DNA from: Burkholderiaceae bacterium
Lineage (GTDB): Bacteria > Pseudomonadota > Gammaproteobacteria > Burkholderiales > Burkholderiaceae
Length of the DNA stretch: 44,623 nucleotides
Direction: 5' to 3'
Assembly (NCBI GenBank): GCA_947448305.1
Contig: CANFME010000008.1
Location: forward strand, 1-44,623
Part shown: positions 43,697-44,623 of the stretch, one piece after another
How the letters are laid out: each line of letters opens with the position of its first letter
How positions within the stretch are numbered: position 1 is the stretch's first letter
The notes under the pieces: generated by a model
Seen by the model: the letters and a program-made list of their open reading frames with translations, nothing else
What the model was told of the DNA's origin: nothing
The model's database searches: none
Position numbers and translations under genes: made by a program

Positions 43697-44623
43697 ATGT
43701 CCCTAACAATTGAAAATCTTGGCGCACTTGAGCGCAAAATCACTTTACAGTTTTCCAAAGCAGATCTTCTGCCAAAACGTGAGGCTAAATTAAGGCAGCT
43801 CGGTAAAAATATGAAAATGGCGGGTTTTAGACCCGGCAAAGTGCCTACTAAAATGATCGAACAACAATATGGTATGCAAGTCGATTTCGAGTTGTCGTTT
43901 GACTATGCTTCTGAAAAGTTTTTTGAATTCGCAAAAGCCGAAAAAATTGAGTTAGTAGGTCAACCAAGATTAGAACCAAAGAGCGAGATATCTGCTTCAG
44001 ATATTGAATTTGATGCCTTCTTTGAAGTGTTTCCTGAGGTAGTGATTGGTGATATTACTAGTGCTGAAATCACAAATTATTCAACAGAAGTGACCGACGC
44101 TGAAATTGATAAAACGATTAATATGTTGCTCAAGCAGCGTGTTCATTACCATCCACGTGGAGAAGCTGGTGAGCATGGTGATGGTGGCGATGATCAAAGT
44201 GCACAAAGCGGTGATCAAGTAACTGTTGATTTTGTTGGCAAAATTGATGGTGTAGAATTTGCTGGTGGTAAAGCCAATGACTTCACATTTGTGCTTGGTC
44301 AAGGTCAAATGCTACCTGAGTTTGAAACAGCTTCTTTAGGATTAAAAGCTGGAGAAGAAAAAGAATTCCCGCTAAGTTTTCCAGCTGATTATCACGGTAA
44401 AGAGGTTGCGGGTAAAACTGCGGAATTCACTATAACAATGAAAAAAGTAGAGTGGCCACACCTACCCACCCTAGATGATGATTTTGCTCTCAGCCTTGGT
44501 GTTACAGAAGGTGGTATTGCTAAAGTTCGTGAAGAAATTAGCCAAAACTTACAAAGAGAAATCACTCGCCGTAAACAATCCCTATTGAAAAATCAATCAA
44601 TGGATGTCATTTCAAATGCATGT
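43697..44623 (+). CDS. tig: Trigger factor, N-terminal part (cut by window end)
   Basis: 309 codons of the ribosome-bound chaperone and prolyl isomerase are present. The ribosome-docking loop is G-F-R-P-G-K-V-P (43-50), the FKBP-like PPIase domain spans about residues 165-250 (V-T-V-D-F-V-G-K-I-D-G, G-Q-M-L-P-E-F), and the helical C-terminal arms begin before the edge. A Gly/Asp/Glu-rich stretch (about 156-175) sits just before the PPIase domain. In relatives clpP and clpX follow. The gene has to use a promoter inside or just after the terminator region, or readthrough from the tRNA. Confidence 0.95.
   Translation, partial: MSLTIENLGALERKITLQFSKADLLPKREAKLRQLGKNMKMAGFRPGKVPTKMIEQQYGMQVDFELSFDYASEKFFEFAKAEKIELVGQPRLEPKSEISASDIEFDAFFEVFPEVVIGDITSAEITNYSTEVTDAEIDKTINMLLKQRVHYHPRGEAGEHGDGGDDQSAQSGDQVTVDFVGKIDGVEFAGGKANDFTFVLGQGQMLPEFETASLGLKAGEEKEFPLSFPADYHGKEVAGKTAEFTITMKKVEWPHLPTLDDDFALSLGVTEGGIAKVREEISQNLQREITRRKQSLLKNQSMDVISNAC

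Noticed and set aside
44081..44308. 75-codon open frame antisense to tig
   Set aside because: It lies opposite the conserved PPIase domain of trigger factor and has no ribosome-binding site or family resemblance.

Overview
The window reads as ordinary chromosome of an AT-rich (low-GC by eye) betaproteobacterium, most likely of the order Burkholderiales and plausibly close to the small freshwater Burkholderiaceae. The grounds are a Bug-family periplasmic binding protein, the phaC-phaB-phaR-rimO-thiolase neighbourhood, the divergent bamD / rluD-pgeF pair, and tRNA-Leu directly ahead of tig. The species assignment is inference only. No insertion sequence, prophage or CRISPR array is visible.

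Layout. 1-1.1 kb: the start of a membrane sensor (cut by the window edge) and an isolated bcsD-like cellulose synthase subunit, both on the minus strand. 1.3-4.4 kb: a GNAT acetyltransferase, tRNA-Asn, and a HutC-type GntR regulator divergent from a VOC enzyme plus a Bug-type binding protein, with a 28-bp perfect palindrome on the promoter between them. 4.4-6.3 kb: a small outer-membrane beta-barrel protein meeting a DUF4743-type Nudix hydrolase tail to tail. 6.3-6.7 kb: a gene-free stretch with two diverged 83-nt direct repeats and an inverted pair of perfect DnaA boxes, followed by tRNA-Arg on the minus strand. 6.9-11.3 kb: parE-parC (topoisomerase IV). 11.4-14.9 kb: a RidA-family protein and a MoxR ATPase / VWA pair, divergent from two small c-type cytochromes.

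15-24.6 kb is the metabolic core. An FCD-type GntR regulator diverges, across a 22-bp perfect palindrome, from methylmalonyl-CoA mutase, the MeaB G-protein, propionyl-CoA carboxylase beta and alpha subunits, and an epimerase-like VOC protein. Together these convert propionyl-CoA to succinyl-CoA. Malate synthase follows and supplies the glyoxylate-to-malate step. 24.6-26.4 kb: tsaB-rimI and a cysteine-free protein that looks like uracil-DNA glycosylase on the outside but has the position and N-terminal motif of the replisome psi subunit (HolD). 26.4-31.7 kb: lplT, alr, bamD, rluD and pgeF. 31.7-37.7 kb: polyhydroxybutyrate synthesis (phaC, phaB, phaR, then rimO and a phaA-type thiolase). 37.7-43.4 kb: mfd-serB on the minus strand and a fused ispDF gene. 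The window closes with tRNA-Leu, a strong terminator and the first 309 codons of tig.

Most genes are full length and recognisable. The most interesting items are the HolD/UDG-like protein, the repeat plus DnaA-box region, the two palindromic operators, and the orphan bcsD.
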